This document shows, piece after piece, positions 48,661-61,179 of a DNA stretch of 64,000 nucleotides (the first letter of the stretch is position 1; each line of letters opens with the position of its first letter). Source of the stretch: Tubiluchus corallicola (lineage: Eukaryota > Priapulida > Priapulimorpha > Priapulimorphida > Tubiluchidae); contig JAQGDQ010000407.1 of assembly GCA_030141605.1 (NCBI GenBank), positions 126,942 to 190,941 of the forward strand, written 5' to 3'. A program made the translations under genes and the position numbers. Under the pieces are notes generated by a model that was given only the letters and a program-made list of their open reading frames with translations, made no database searches and was not told the DNA's origin.

Positions 48661-49654
48661 ATCGGTGCACTTTATACTCAATATGCTTTACGATCACATA
48701 TGCTAAACAAGACTTCATGTTTTACACATGCTTCATCACACTAAGAAGACAACGTCGACATACGTTCATTATTACTGATACCATCATTACGAACTACTTC
48801 ATTATTGCTATAGCTTTAAATGCAATGACTCATCTGTACAATTTTCCATGTGTCCATTGTTCTATCGAAACGTCGTTCACGTATTATCACGGAAAACTTT
48901 TGTAAAAATTTGGAAACAAAAGTACAGATGAGAACTAACAGTATGATTTCAAAGCTATGTAACTTATGCATATAAATCCAGTGCAGGTAGCAAATTATTA
49001 TTATTTAGACGCTTGATAGACAATTTCGAAAAAAATAATAATTTACACTTGTATCAATATTCTGTGACAGAAATTAAAAAGCAAACATGCAGAGTTACAT
49101 TTGTTTTGCCTGTTTCAAAAGAAGTCACATCATTCATACACGTTTGTCATGTTTGTCAGCTTTGTTCGCAACACAGTCTTTTCTTGTGATTCTCGTGATA
49201 CGCCTCCAAGGGGTTCCTTTAAGCACGCTGCATCATAGAATGAATAATATCAAAGTAATTAGTCTCGTGAACTTTCATATTAATGACATGTTACAAGTCA
49301 TATATGATCAACGTAGTCGAAGCTGTGAAGCAGTAAGGTCCTTTTCTTCTAAAAGGAAAAGAAAGGCTACATGTTGAGCTCACAACTTGTAGCCTCATAT
49401 TGTAGCACACCGCAAACACTTATTGCAGAAATTCTGCAAGCTGCATAAAATATGATGACAAAATTCGGCATCGTTCTTTGCATATTATATTGCCGCAAGG
49501 CATGGAGAGAGTGTTTTCTAAAAGTTGTTTTTTGTCTTTTTTCTCCTCTGATCAGACAAAAGACCTTTTATCGCTGGTCAATGTTGAAAAATATTAAAAA
49601 AACAATAAAGCATTAAAAACAACATTGTATATATACTTGTCCACATTACTTAAA

Positions 49655-50270
49655 GGAAGACAGGATGATTTTTCATATGCTACCCCATTTTCAAGTCGGA
49701 TAAAAAGTATACATTGTAACACAATTAATACTGCACAAACGTTTCTGATAATTAAATAATAGATTAAAAACTCTATTAACGGCGGGCGAGCCCAACTACT
49801 GATGACATCACAAACTAACATAATTTTCAACAGTAAAAATATTTCACGAATATAAATAAACACGTGTTTGCGAAAGCGAAAATTGAAGTACAATGAAGTA
49901 AGAGATTAAGTGTGTTGTACTAAAACTACGCAAGTTTTAAGATAAAAACTGAAATTTCAAATTTACTGCTGTGCGCACATATGAGCTGTCAAACGTGTCA
50001 CAAACTAACACATCTGATCTGAGAGGTACGGCACCTGCTTTTTGTGCAAAGCGTTTCCGAAATGTGGGCGCTAGTGTCCGTCTAGCTACCGAATGGAGAA
50101 ATGCGTGTAGCAGCGAAGAATTAGTGGCGCGAACGCGAATTGTGTTTGTGTGGTAATAATTTTTTCACATAAGTGACATTTTTGAAAGAATATTATGTTT
50201 CCCTTCAATATATGAAAAAGTAGATTGTTTTTTGACCTGCAGTTTAATATTGGGTCCGGTTTAGCTTTTC
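49655..50270 (+). repeat. Dispersed repeat family A, copy 4
   Basis: Starts near GGAAGACAGGATGATTTTTC and runs through GGCGGGCGAGCCCAACTACT and TGTGTGGTAATAATTTTTTC to TTGGGTCCGGTTTAGCTTTT. Same strand as copies 1-3. Confidence 0.88.
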
Positions 50271-50279
50271 GACCATTCA

Positions 50280-52400
50280 GACAATTTGGTGTCTTTTAAT
50301 TGAGGTTTGTCCTTCGAATCAAACCCAAGCAGAGCAGATGGGTGTGCCGATCTGAAAACTCATTTTTGAGCTTTTTGCCAGTTTTTTCTGTAGATCAAAT
50401 AATTATCCTCAGGTAGGTGATGATTATTCATAAAAAGTTTTTGTTGAGGTATATTGTTGCATAGCAACAGAGTTACCTGATAGTAAATGTGAATAAATTC
50501 AATTTAAATAAATTTCGCAATATATTTATTTTTGTTTGGTCATATATTTAGATTAGTAAATATCGTTTCTAGTACTCTTTACGACATTACGACATTACTC
50601 ATTACGACACCTTTTTTCGCGCCTCAAGTGCAAAGATCAATGTTTGTTGTTATGTTGGCCAGGATATAATAGTTGATGCGCTGATTAGTAATCTAGTAGG
50701 GCAAATAAGTTATGTGTGCCTAAGATATACCAGACGATCACAAGGATTGATAGTAGCAATAAAAAGAGTATAAATTTGTCTATAACGTTTTTAAAGGAAG
50801 TATAACGCATTTTCTTCAGCTATGCGTAAAATGTCAAACTTTTGCACCAAACACTAAAAACACAAAGTTAAAAAACGTAAATTTGAACATCAGAAATCCA
50901 AAATTTTGAACTCCAGTATTATACACAAGCTATGACTATGACTACTGTCACTCTTCAAATTGTGTGGCACTTTTAAAGACTACAAATGTGACTATTCTGT
51001 GACAAATTGCAAAAAAATGTGTAATTAATCACATTCTAAATACACACTAACGTGCCATTTTAACACTGATATATTAAATAAATAAAATAATACAAAACGA
51101 AATAAATTATTTCGATCTCTAATAATTTCATTTGAGAATCTTTATTAAAACACCCTTGTACTTAATGGAATTATTTACCATGGACATTCTCTTACTGTCC
51201 TGCCCCAGTCACGCTGTCTGACACTTGCAATAAAATAAAAGCTACAACTTTTACATCATTAGGACCAAATTAAACTCTGTAGAAATACTCTAACTTCGTA
51301 AAACCAGCACATTTGATTTGGCATAACCCTTTTGTCCAACATACGTTTTCAAAAGCAATATGACACTGTTGTTCAAGCAGTCTCCAGAATGAGGGGTTGA
51401 CGCGCCACTCCGAATGCTCTACATATTAACAAGCTAGTTCAACAACCTGCTGTAATGTTGTATATTAAACTAAATAGTCGACCCTTAAGTCAAGTTAAAA
51501 AATAAACGTATCACCGATTGGATGTTTAAACAATAAGCCACCCTCACGGCTGCACGTTCATATGACAAACCTAGGACCCATACAATAGACAAGAACAGCG
51601 CCAAACTGTTGTTCACACAATTAAACTTAGAACTACATAAGCGTAAAAGCCTTATGTAGTTCTTGCACGTTTGCAGGACCGTCGTACAACCGCGTACGTG
51701 TGAATGTGTCTTAAACTTGCTTTTTCAGACAATCAAATTCAACAAGGAAAATGTTGCGCGGCTTTAAACTTGCGTGCGGTAAACAAAAAATTAATTGCTG
51801 CCATTTAGACACGCGTAAAAGCGTCGTTAACTTTTAGTAGATTATTTTTTACACATTTAGTCCTGACAAAAATTAACGTATTTTATCGTGTAAGTGACTT
51901 TCTTGACATAAATTAAAAAACGCATTAAAATTAAAAGTTGCGTGAATGTCGTCATTGTGCTTTTTATTATAATTTGCATAAAGTAATTTGGAACAACAAA
52001 AGCCCTAGAAAAACGCGAAAAAAAACAGAAAACTATAATGCAATAAAAATTAAAACAGCGACAACAAGGGGTATAGGTAACCTCACGACTCTTTAAAAAA
52101 GGCCAGGTGGGCCTATTTGTGTTTGTTACTTTTCAACATTATATAATAATAATCATGACAACGACGATGCTAATTAATTTTTATTTTAGATTTTAATCAA
52201 TACCTGAAATACTATAGAAAACAAATAAGCGATGCAGTCTATAACACAATATACACAACATAGAAACTGTACAAATGGAGTACAGGCAAGTTTAATAATA
52301 AATGAAGAGGTTAATTCACTACGATAACGACGAGATGCTGGTGATGATGATTATAACATAGAAAGCAATTCTGCTATGTTCCATTTGTGATGCCTTTACT
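50280..52400. other. Spacer, nothing recognised
   Basis: No gene or known repeat was recognised in this AT-rich stretch. Confidence 0.45.
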
Positions 52401-52407
52401 TGTGACT

Positions 52408-52968
52408 AACTAATGATCGTCTACGGCCAAATCACGATGAAAACACCGGTTCTCGTCTGATCACCGAAGTAAAGCAACGTAGAGCCTGGTTAGTACTTGG
52501 ATGGGTGACCGTCTAGGAATACCAGGTGCTGTAGGCTTGCGGGATGCCCACACTGTATCTCGATACTAGGCGGAGGAGCTGCACAAGCAGCCAACGGCTA
52601 GAGGGCGGAGGAGGTCAAGTGACCCAACGGCCATGTGTAGAGGAGTAAACCTTCCAAATCAGGAGTGGAGCCCCGAAGGCGGACCAGTCCAGCATGCTCA
52701 CTGACTCCGGCAGCTCCTGCAGCCAACCTGTTGCCAAACGTATCACTCCGCTTTCCTTTGGACTACACCAGAGAGGAAGAGAGGAGATTCCTGTTGTCTG
52801 GGCAACTGAGGATCTCCATACACCTTGCCCAGGAGCTGGAGACGTTCAAGGATCGCACTGCTCAGCCACAGTCGACGCTGCAGCTCCATCAATGTGATCA
52901 ATAACTGACTCTCTTGGCGTACACTCCATTGTCTTCCGAGACGGAAGGATGCCAACAACTAATGATCG
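52408..52968 (+). mobile_element. 5S-rRNA-headed SINE (SINE3 type) with 12-bp target duplications
   Basis: Identical 12-bp duplications AACTAATGATCG occur at 52408-52419 and 52957-52968 and enclose a 537-bp insertion. Its head (52419-52538, 120 nt) is a recognisable animal 5S rRNA: GTCTACGGCC, ACACCGGTTCTCGTC, GGTTAGTACTTGGATGGGTG and GGTGCTGTAGGCTT. That region contains the internal polymerase III promoter. The GC-richer body (52539-52940) has no matching gene; the short open frames in it look non-genic. The tail CTTCCGAGACGGAAGGATGC then AAC suggests priming by a partner LINE. Confidence 0.9.
52419..52538 (+). rRNA. 5S rRNA-derived sequence (head of the SINE, not a functional gene)
   Basis: Full 5S length is kept, but several conserved bases differ from usual animal 5S rRNA (for example AAATCACGATG, GTAAAGCAACGTAGAGCC, GACCGTCTAGGAATACCAGG). 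Several changes fall in paired stems. The direct fusion to a non-rRNA body and the flanking duplications show it belongs to a retroposon. Confidence 0.85.
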
Positions 52969-53129
52969 CGATGGCTATAGCTGCTGCAGCTGTGGCGACA
53001 GTGAAGATAACCACATTGACATGTTATATCAGAATAATAGGACCATCAGTAGCGGCAGCTGCAACAATGATGGTAACAGCAAAGGTGGCAATAATAATAA
53101 AGGAATTAACAATTTTCGCGTCTCCCTAC

Positions 53130-54190
53130 TTTAATGCTTTGTTCGGGTCTCAACGGGCTTAAGGTTTTGTTAAAGCATGTTAATTACTTAATAACTTAAT
53201 TAACGCCACGTACTAAATACGTGCCATACGAGCTACAGGACACAAACTAACCTAAATCCGTTCCAGTTCTGGCAGTTCACTAAAAAAATTAACTGAATAT
53301 AATAAATTTCAATAATTTCTAGTTAGGCATGCGTATCTACGTAGATAATCATAACCCGTTTTCCAGTTTTACTTTTCAAAGCGGTGATGACAGCAATACG
53401 ATTTATGATTTATGGTAGTTAGTGAGTTACTAACTACCTTACTAAATCTGTCCCAGATCTTATGTTTTAATTTACAAGGGTTTATGACCAAACTCCTCAC
53501 AGTTTTTAACTATTTGTGACCTGATTCACATTACTGCTGCGCAATCTAGGCTGTGCTAAAGATAAAGTGATCATATCTAATTATCTAAAGAAAAACTCCA
53601 TGTTCTCAATAGCAACCAACCAAAGTTTATATTATTTCAATCAAGAGCTACTTAATGATATTTTCTCCTTATTACACAGTGATAATTGGGGTAACTTGTA
53701 ATACTTAATACATTTATTGGTAAAATATATGTAAAAAGCGCAATGTGCAATGTACACTATGCAATGTGCCTATACTATGCACAGAAATCATGAATTGACT
53801 AAACAGCCATTTCCTTGAAGTTCATCTTTAGTTATAATTACAGACATTTTCTAAGCCACAACAATTAGTAGTTTAGATTTTATTAAACGTTACCATCTAC
53901 ATAACTTCTTTTGAAGCGGCAGATTCTGTCTCTCACGTCTTTTTATGTCCTACTCATAAAATCGGCAGGTGGGAGTCTGTAGGTGTTTTCTATTTTCCTT
54001 CGCTCCCTGTTCACGGCATTCATCTTCGTTCAGTTTGCAGGTTCTCTGCTGTTATCGTTTCTGTAGGCTTTTGATTAACAGAAAAAGCGGCAAAATACTA
54101 TGTGAACAACGGGGAACGTGCGTACAAAATGCACGTGGGCAATGAAGCTAATTTTATCGTTAGAATTATTTTGCAAACCCAGTATAAATT
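53130..54190. other. Spacer, nothing recognised
   Basis: No gene or known repeat was recognised between the SINE and family C copy 2. Confidence 0.45.
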
Positions 54191-54201
54191 ATGATGCAAG
54201 T

Positions 54202-54606
54202 ACAAATGTTTTGGTCCATTACCCCTTCTCAAGGTAGTATATGCATTGGAAGCCACAATATATTAGACTGTAGTTCAACAAGCTACAGACTACTTTTTCT
54301 ACTCTGACATTGTATAGGTTGAACTTGTCATGTACACACGTCTCTGTTATATTTAAAATTTGACTTATAATTATACTGCTACCTTTTACTGACTCTGGCT
54401 TTTTCTCGACTCAATATTGGACCAACAATGTATGTATGCATTTTAGCTTTTTAGTGTAACGTAGTAATCTGTAGCACTTATTTTCTTGCACTTATTTCAG
54501 TAGATTTGTAGATGTAGTAATTGTAGACTACAGAAAATTTGTATTTTTGCAGAATAAACTAACATAGATATGAGAACGCAACTTTGGTTTGAGCGTATAC
54601 ATTACA
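54202..54606 (-). repeat. Dispersed repeat family C, copy 2 (inverted)
   Basis: The reverse complement of 24946-25309 with small indels. Shared blocks include TGGTCCATTACC/CCTTCTCAAGG, CAATATTGGACCAACAATGT and TGGTTTGAGCGTATACATTA. Confidence 0.85.
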
Positions 54607-54619
54607 AATTACATTCAGT

Positions 54620-55680
54620 TATAAATTCAAAAATGGTAACATGGCGCTACATTTAACTCAAGTGATTAGCATACTTTGCTCCCAGGACGTGGTGCAACAA
54701 ATTGTTTTGTGTTCCTTCAAAGGGTGATTCCTTCAGTCAACTCAACTACAAGCAAACAAATTCGCAAGGTTTCTTATATATATATATATATGGCAGTAAC
54801 GGTCCCAGATTCGTTGCAAATTCTCTTGCTAAAGCTGTTGCATGAGTTAGTATATTTGTCCACCATAGCTCAGCGTATCCATAGGAAAAGGACGTAAGAA
54901 GGTCGTAAGATTAAGATTAAACCTTTAAAGAATACCATCATACAAACCAATTCATTAGCTTGCCGATAACAAATAGCTGCTTTTTTGGTCAACATCCATT
55001 GTTCAAAAAAACGATACTTTATTTAATATTAGGAAATTGTTGTCTATAACAAATACTAGAATACCTGTCGTAAAGAGAATGATAAATCAGAGGTTCCCAG
55101 GTACGTGCGCTAGGACCCTCGTTGGGAAAAAGGCAGTCGTGCATTACGCGAGGAATTGGGAATCCAAAGTTGCACAATTTGTACTTCCCAGTTGTGGAAA
55201 GTTTTCAATATTCTTGAGTGGGACGTTCAAAGTCAAGTTTGTCGAGTGGTCAAAGGTCAGTTTTGCAAGAATTTGACATCAGACCTCCTTCTAGGGCTTT
55301 AAATAAAAACGGTTGATGCTAACACAGATGATAGAATGTGTTGAGATTCAGTGCAAAATGACGATTGGTTATTTTAAGTGAAGGGACCAAGAATACCTAG
55401 TCCCAAATTTGATGACCTTTTTGCAAATCGTGAGATAATGTGACGATTTTGATATGATAAACACACGTATGTCTGGAGTTTGTGAAGTAGAATTTTGTTC
55501 CTAAGTTTTGACAAAACTTACAAAAAGCCCTGGGTACGCTAAGGCTCAAATCTGGTCTCGTCTAAATCTCTATTAATAAGCTCATTGATAAACTACAGCA
55601 TGTCACCCGTGAAGCGAAAAGAATGAAACCCATAATGTACATCATTAAGAAGATTATTATTATTGTCCAAGAAACGTAAC
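54620..55680. other. Spacer, nothing recognised
   Basis: Open frames at 54676-54897 and 55037-55276 show no motif or splice context. Confidence 0.4.
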
Positions 55681-55689
55681 AAATGCTCA

Positions 55690-55935
55690 TTTAGTAGGAA
55701 GACCTTTCTGACGATTAGCCCTCCTAAGACTAATCTGACTAATAAGATAATTTGACGGAAAAGATTTCTCAACGTTGCCTTTACATGCAGGAATAAGAGA
55801 AGCCGGATTCCAGGTAGACGGAAAACAAGCGCCGGTAATGCAGCTATTGGACAACTTAGTCAGCTCAGGAGAGCGATTAAGCTTATACAATTCTGAGAAA
55901 AGCGGCTGACTTCTACCTGTAAGCTTTCCCTAATT
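55690..55935 (-). mobile_element. Non-LTR reverse-transcriptase fragment
   Basis: The minus strand reads LYKLNRSPELTKLSNSCITG then ACFPSTWNPASLIPACKGN and SFPSNY. This matches the N-terminal RT region (LxxLFNxSLxxGxFPxxWKxAxVxPxxKxG...NYRPIS) of Jockey/CR1/RTE-type elements. Only this fragment remains. Confidence 0.65.
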
Positions 55936-56098
55936 CCAAGTTTGAAATATTGCAAACAATTTCTTTAGATGTGAGGATGGGATGGAATCAATGAAAGCTG
56001 GTGTGTTGTCGCTGTTGCTGAATTGTCGCTGAATGAATTGTCGCTGAAACATTAGGCGAGCAGTTTAGCTTTGTGAGGAAAGTAAGGACTTTGGGCAC

Positions 56099-56410
56099 AT
56101 TGAACAATGCTAGGTTAGTAGATATATAGCTGCAAGTTGAACAATGCTAGGTTAGTAGATATATAGCTGCAAGTTGAACCAATGCTAGGTTAGTAGATAT
56201 ATAGCTGCAAGTTGAACAATGCTAGGTTAGTAGATATATAGCTGCAAGTTGAACAATGCTAGGTTAGTAGATATATTACTGCAAGTGGAAGAAATGCTAG
56301 GTTAGTAGATATATAGCTGCAAGTTGAACAATGCTAGGTTAGTAGATATATAGCTGCAAGTTGAAGAAATGGTAGGTTAGTAGATATATAGCTGCAAGTG
56401 GAAGAAATGC
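56099..56410. repeat. 37-bp minisatellite, about 8 copies
   Basis: The unit is GTTGAACAATGCTAGGTTAG followed by TAGATATATAGCTGCAA. Copies differ by single-base changes and the AACAATG/AGAAATG variant. Confidence 0.96.
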
Positions 56411-56419
56411 GCTCTAAAT

Positions 56420-59080
56420 CACTTCAGCCTCGGAGGCCATATATGGTAGCTCACTGTGATAATTTGATGTGGCATTTTCCTCACAATAAGGGAAAAACGT
56501 CTTGCAAACTTTTCACCACAAGCGCCTTTGATGCAGGTTCGCCTTAAGAGCAGCAAAAGGCGCACCACTGATCCTCTGTAAGGAGCCACTCGCTTTTAAG
56601 GTTGATATTAAACCATTGTGAAAACGCGTTACGCCTGTATTTTACTCCCGAAGAAACTAAGCTGCTATCTTTTACTCTCTCTCTTGAATAGAACACATTG
56701 AATCGTCGATGAATCAGCTTAGTATATAATAAAGACCTATAGAGAAAGGGAAGCTTTTATGATAATTAATAAACTAGATCACTGATTAAAGATACCGTGA
56801 AGATTGGATGCGCGCAAACAAATCAATCTATCCAACGTGGGTTATTTAACAGCTCTTAATTGTTTTGCCAAAGTGAAAGTATATCGCATCTTAATACAAT
56901 TATCGTTGAAGCTGTTACAACCTATTATTGTTGTAATCATCATAGTCCCACCACCACTGTCATCGTCGGGGTTACTGCTGTCGCCGTCATAACTGATAAG
57001 TGATGTTGCAACAGTAAAAGAGAGAAACATTTGTGGCTTCTCCGAGGTCATGTAACGCGTCGGCTTAACTTATCTGACTGTAGCAAAGTGTTACAATGTA
57101 TTTGTTTCTTACTGAAAAGAAAGAATTTTTATCAAAATGATTCAATGTGTTTCGAAATGACAACATTTCATTATCAGTAGATATGCTATCAACTGATCAG
57201 AAAATGTATTTTGAAACGTCTTGAAACAATTTAATATCATTTAATCTGTATTCGCTTCTAAGGTTTACGTGGAAGTAAAAATCTAACGGAGAAAACTTGT
57301 TTCTCAACCAGAACATGAATCTTAGCCATTAGCCGTCAAAGTTAGAAATGATTGCGCATGTCCCAGGTCATCCTAAGTCTTTAAAACCCATCGTCCTAAA
57401 AAACATCATGAGTCAGCCATATGTAGGGTTTACAGTGAGCCTTGCTTAGGCATGGGTGCCTGTCTACGCACCCAAAACACAAGCTAAACTGAACACCCAC
57501 TTGAATATAGACGATTAGAATCTGTTTTATTCTATGCATTCAAAATGTTAATGTGAAAACTTATAATAGATGTTGGTGAGTTTTTGTGTTTGATGAAGCC
57601 CATCGTACTCTACAAACAGTTTAGAAAATGTGAACATTGTAGAGTTAATGCCCGTCAACATTTTTTCTAGCCGCACCATTGATGCAAGGAATTTCTTCCA
57701 GTACCCTGGACTCCTTCGAATTTAATGCAACGATAGCTTTGCTTGTTTTGCAATGTCCGTATTTTTGGTATGATTGTAAATAAATAAATAAACGGATCAT
57801 TGATAGCTCATTCAGTTAAATGACACTCTTCTTGTATGGAAGAGAACTTACTGGTTCAAGTCTTAAATGAGAAACGAGTGTTGACGTCATTCATTTGACG
57901 CCAAACATAAAGTAATTATACCTGCTCCGAGTGGAATAAATAACTCCCCTACTTTGATTAGTGAATTAATAATTCACATTTCGTTAGCATGTTGCAAAGT
58001 AGATAAAAACTCCTGCAGATTATATAGTTCTGCCTTAACGCACATGACAGAATTACTACTTCGTGTATTGCAAACATCAGTCAGTTAAAGAACATGTTGG
58101 CATTACTGCATTATGCATCATTACTGCATGTGCATCCAAGAGACAGCTTAGTGATAATTAAGAGAAAACAGAAGCACAATGATGTAGTTATTACTGGACC
58201 GGCATGTGCAAAAGTTATTATCAATACGCGTTATCACATGGGCTTAGCGTCACGCACGGAGTCCATGGACAATTTTGTCATGTAGATGACAATATTATAC
58301 TTTGAGAAAAGAAAAATGAAGCAAAACTGACACCTTCAAAACAGGAACGTATGTCAGAGAATATTTATAACCTACGTAGGGTAGTTGCGTAACACTGCAA
58401 CCTCGGTCGCACCCTCATTGACGACCAAGCGGCGAGTCAGGCCAATGTACGTGCTGCCCTACAGTATTACATGATTGCCACACCGAATATAGAGAAAAAC
58501 AATGGATACTATCAGGCAAAGTGATAATGTAAATATGTTAGATTATAAATATATAAACTTTTCCAAATGAGCCAATAAAGAGTTGTCAAAAAGCAAAGTT
58601 GCAATTTTCGTCTGTGCATTTAAAGAATTTCTATTGAAAAAATAGAAATAAATGAAGTCTCAGTTCTTAAATCTTATTCGAATTTCTCTCTGTCAGAAAA
58701 TATATAGGTAATTGAGCACTTTAGCAGTTAAAGACGCAATTACCTCATTGCTTCCCATGACGTCCTTACATCCGTGACTATTTACATGTTCGTTTAATTG
58801 GGTCCCACTGTTTAATGTGTTCGATGTACTAAGTTTAGTTACGAAGGTGAATTGAATTTGAATTTGAATTTTAAATTTAAAATTTGAATTTGTGTTTAAA
58901 ATTTGTAATATTTAAGTCTGCAAAAGAAACCAAAATATTTCCTTTAAATAAGCAGCAAACGTTCAGTAGATGAGATCGACCTTGAAGATCGGGAAGAAAA
59001 AGAGATTTAAGAAATTATTATAAGCCTAAGTCAGCATTATTATTAACGAATAATGAATATTGCATGTATTAATGAATGAT
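56420..59080. other. Spacer, nothing recognised
   Basis: No convincing gene in 2.6 kb. A short AATTTGAATTTGAATTTTAA run lies near 58853-58908. Confidence 0.45.
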
Positions 59081-59099
59081 GGCCCTGTTTCAAATCTTG

Positions 59100-59170
59100 A
59101 CTGTATTCAACTTTTTCACATTTCCTCGCTTTCAAATTTGGTATCAAAATCAAATTTTGGGTTTGTAAAT
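59100..59170 (+). repeat. Match to the tail of the tRNA-SINE-like fragment
   Basis: CAACTTTTTCACATTTCCTC, GCTTTCAAATTTGGTATCAA resembles 5952-6000 in intron 1 of the pentraxin-like gene, same orientation. No tRNA-like head is present here. Confidence 0.4.
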
Positions 59171-59882
59171 CAATATTTAGGAAAAATATCACAACGTACA
59201 TTGAGTAAAGACAAGTTATCAATATTTCTTAAAGAGTAGCTAGATACATTCCTGTTCAAGACAGACATTAAATCCTTCAATGTGGTAATATTGAAATTTA
59301 TGAACATTAGCTAAATCAGTACGATAGTGCACTGTAAGCTTAAAAGCATCAAAAATTCTTTCCAGTTTGCAATTTTTGCGTCTTTTTATTCGAATTGCCA
59401 GAGAAGTATTAGAAATTCGAAAAAGTTGATGAATTTTGCATCAGCAAACCATAGTGGTATCATCATGCCAGTCTGATACAGTTTCATTACAGAGCTTGCT
59501 AGTTTGAAATTCGTACTGAAATTTAGATATAGTTTTAATTTCACCGAGAAAACAATTCTTCGTAATTATTAACCATATTCGTCTCAAGAAGCAGAAAAAA
59601 CTTATATATCTGATAATAAAACAGTTAAACTGGAAAGGCCAGGGCAAAATTGGTTTCACAGTGTGTCAGAACCTTGCTCTTTTCTCGTTCGATTGCTCCA
59701 TCTACATGTACTTTGCAGATTAACTCATCAGGGACGTGAGCCATTATTAAATATTAACAGGTCTGTGTCATTTTAGCATCACTATTAACGGAATACTCCA
59801 ACTTGAAATTAGCGAATAATTATTAGCGCTAGCAGTCGCAGTTTTCAGCCGCACCTACGTTCTTACAAGAAAAAGCTTATTG

Positions 59883-61175
59883 TTCGATTTGTATTGTTGT
59901 GTTGTTGTTTGTGTTGTTCGATCGTATTGTTGTGTTGTTGTTTGTGTTGGTCGATCGTATTGTTGTGTTGTTGTTTGTGTTTTTCGATCGTATTGTTGTG
60001 TTGTTGTTTGTGTTTTTCGATCGTATTGTTGTGTTGTTGTTTGTGTTGTTCGATCGTATTGTTGTGTTTTTCGATAGTATTGTTGTGTTGTTGTTTGTGT
60101 TTTTCGATCGTATTGTTGTGTTGTTGTTTGTGTTTTTCGATCGTATTGTTGTGTTGTTGTTTGTGTTGTTCGATCGTATTGTTGTGTTGGTCGATCGTAT
60201 CGTTGTGTTGTTGTTTGTGTTTTTCGATCATATTGTTGTGTTGTTGATTGTGTTTTTCGATAGTATTGTTGTGTTGTTGTTTGTGTTTTTCGATCGTATT
60301 GTTGTGTTGTTGTTTGTGTTTTTCGATCGTATTGTTGTGTTGTTGTTTGTGTTTTTCGATCGTATTGTTGTGTTGTTGTTTGTGTTTTTCGATCGTATTG
60401 TTGTGTTGTTGTTTGTGTTGTTCGATCGTATTGTTGTGTTGTTGTTTGTGTTGTTCGATCGTATTGTTGTGTTGTTGTTTGTGTTTTTCGATCGTATTGT
60501 TGTGTTGTTGTTTGTGTTTTTCGATCGTATTTTTGTGTTGTTGTTTGTGTTTTTCGATCGTATTGTTGTGTTGTTGTTTGTGTTGTTCGATCGTATTGTT
60601 GTGTTGTTGTTTGTGTTGGTCGATCGTATCGTTGTGTTGTTGTTTGTGTTGGTCGATCGTATTGTTCTGTTGTTGTTTATGTTGTTCGATCGTATTGTTG
60701 TGTTGTTGTTTGTGTTTTTCGATAGTATTGTTGTGTTGTTGTTTGTGTTTTTCGATCGTATTGTTGTGTTGTTGTTTGTGTTTTTCGATCGTATTGTTGT
60801 GTTGTTGTTTGTGTTGTTCGATCGTATTGTTGTGTTGTTGTTTGTGTTGTTCGATCGTATTGTTGTGTTGTTGTTTGTGTTTTTCGATCGTATTGTTGTG
60901 TTGTTGTTTGTGTTGTTCGATCGTATTGTTGTGTTGTTGTTTGTTTTTCGATCGTATTTTTGTGTTGTTGTTTGTGTTTTTCGATCGTATTGTTGTGTTG
61001 TTGTTTGTGTTGTTCAATCGTATTGTTGTGTTGTTGTTTGTGTTGGTCGATCGTATCGTTGTGTTGTTCGATCGTATTGTTGTGTTGTTGTTCGATCGTA
61101 TTGTTCTGTTGTTGTTTATGTTGTTCGATCGTATTGTTGTGTTGTTGTTTGTGTTGTTCGATCGGTGTTCGATTT
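59883..61175. repeat. 33-bp minisatellite, about 39 copies, with CGATCG in most units
   Basis: The unit is TCGATCGTATTGTTGTGTTG followed by TTGTTTGTGTTGT, with GTTGT, GTTTT and GTTGG variants before the CGATCG. As 33 is divisible by three, all frames without a stop in the unit stay open across more than 1 kb on both strands (384 codons minus, 430 plus), giving HKQQHNNTIEK-type or FDRIVVLLFVF-type repeats. Lack of any non-repeat domain, start context or splice structure argues against a gene. Confidence 0.97.
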
Positions 61176-61179
61176 GTCA

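Noticed and set aside
52665-52904. 79-codon plus-strand frame
   Set aside because: It lies wholly in the body of the 5S-headed SINE, which is flanked by target duplications; SINE bodies do not encode proteins.
59863-61017. Minus-strand open frame of 384 codons (repeating HKQQHNNTIEK)
   Set aside because: It is entirely the 33-bp minisatellite read in a multiple-of-three frame; the opposite strand is equally open, and there is no non-repeat domain, start context or splice site.
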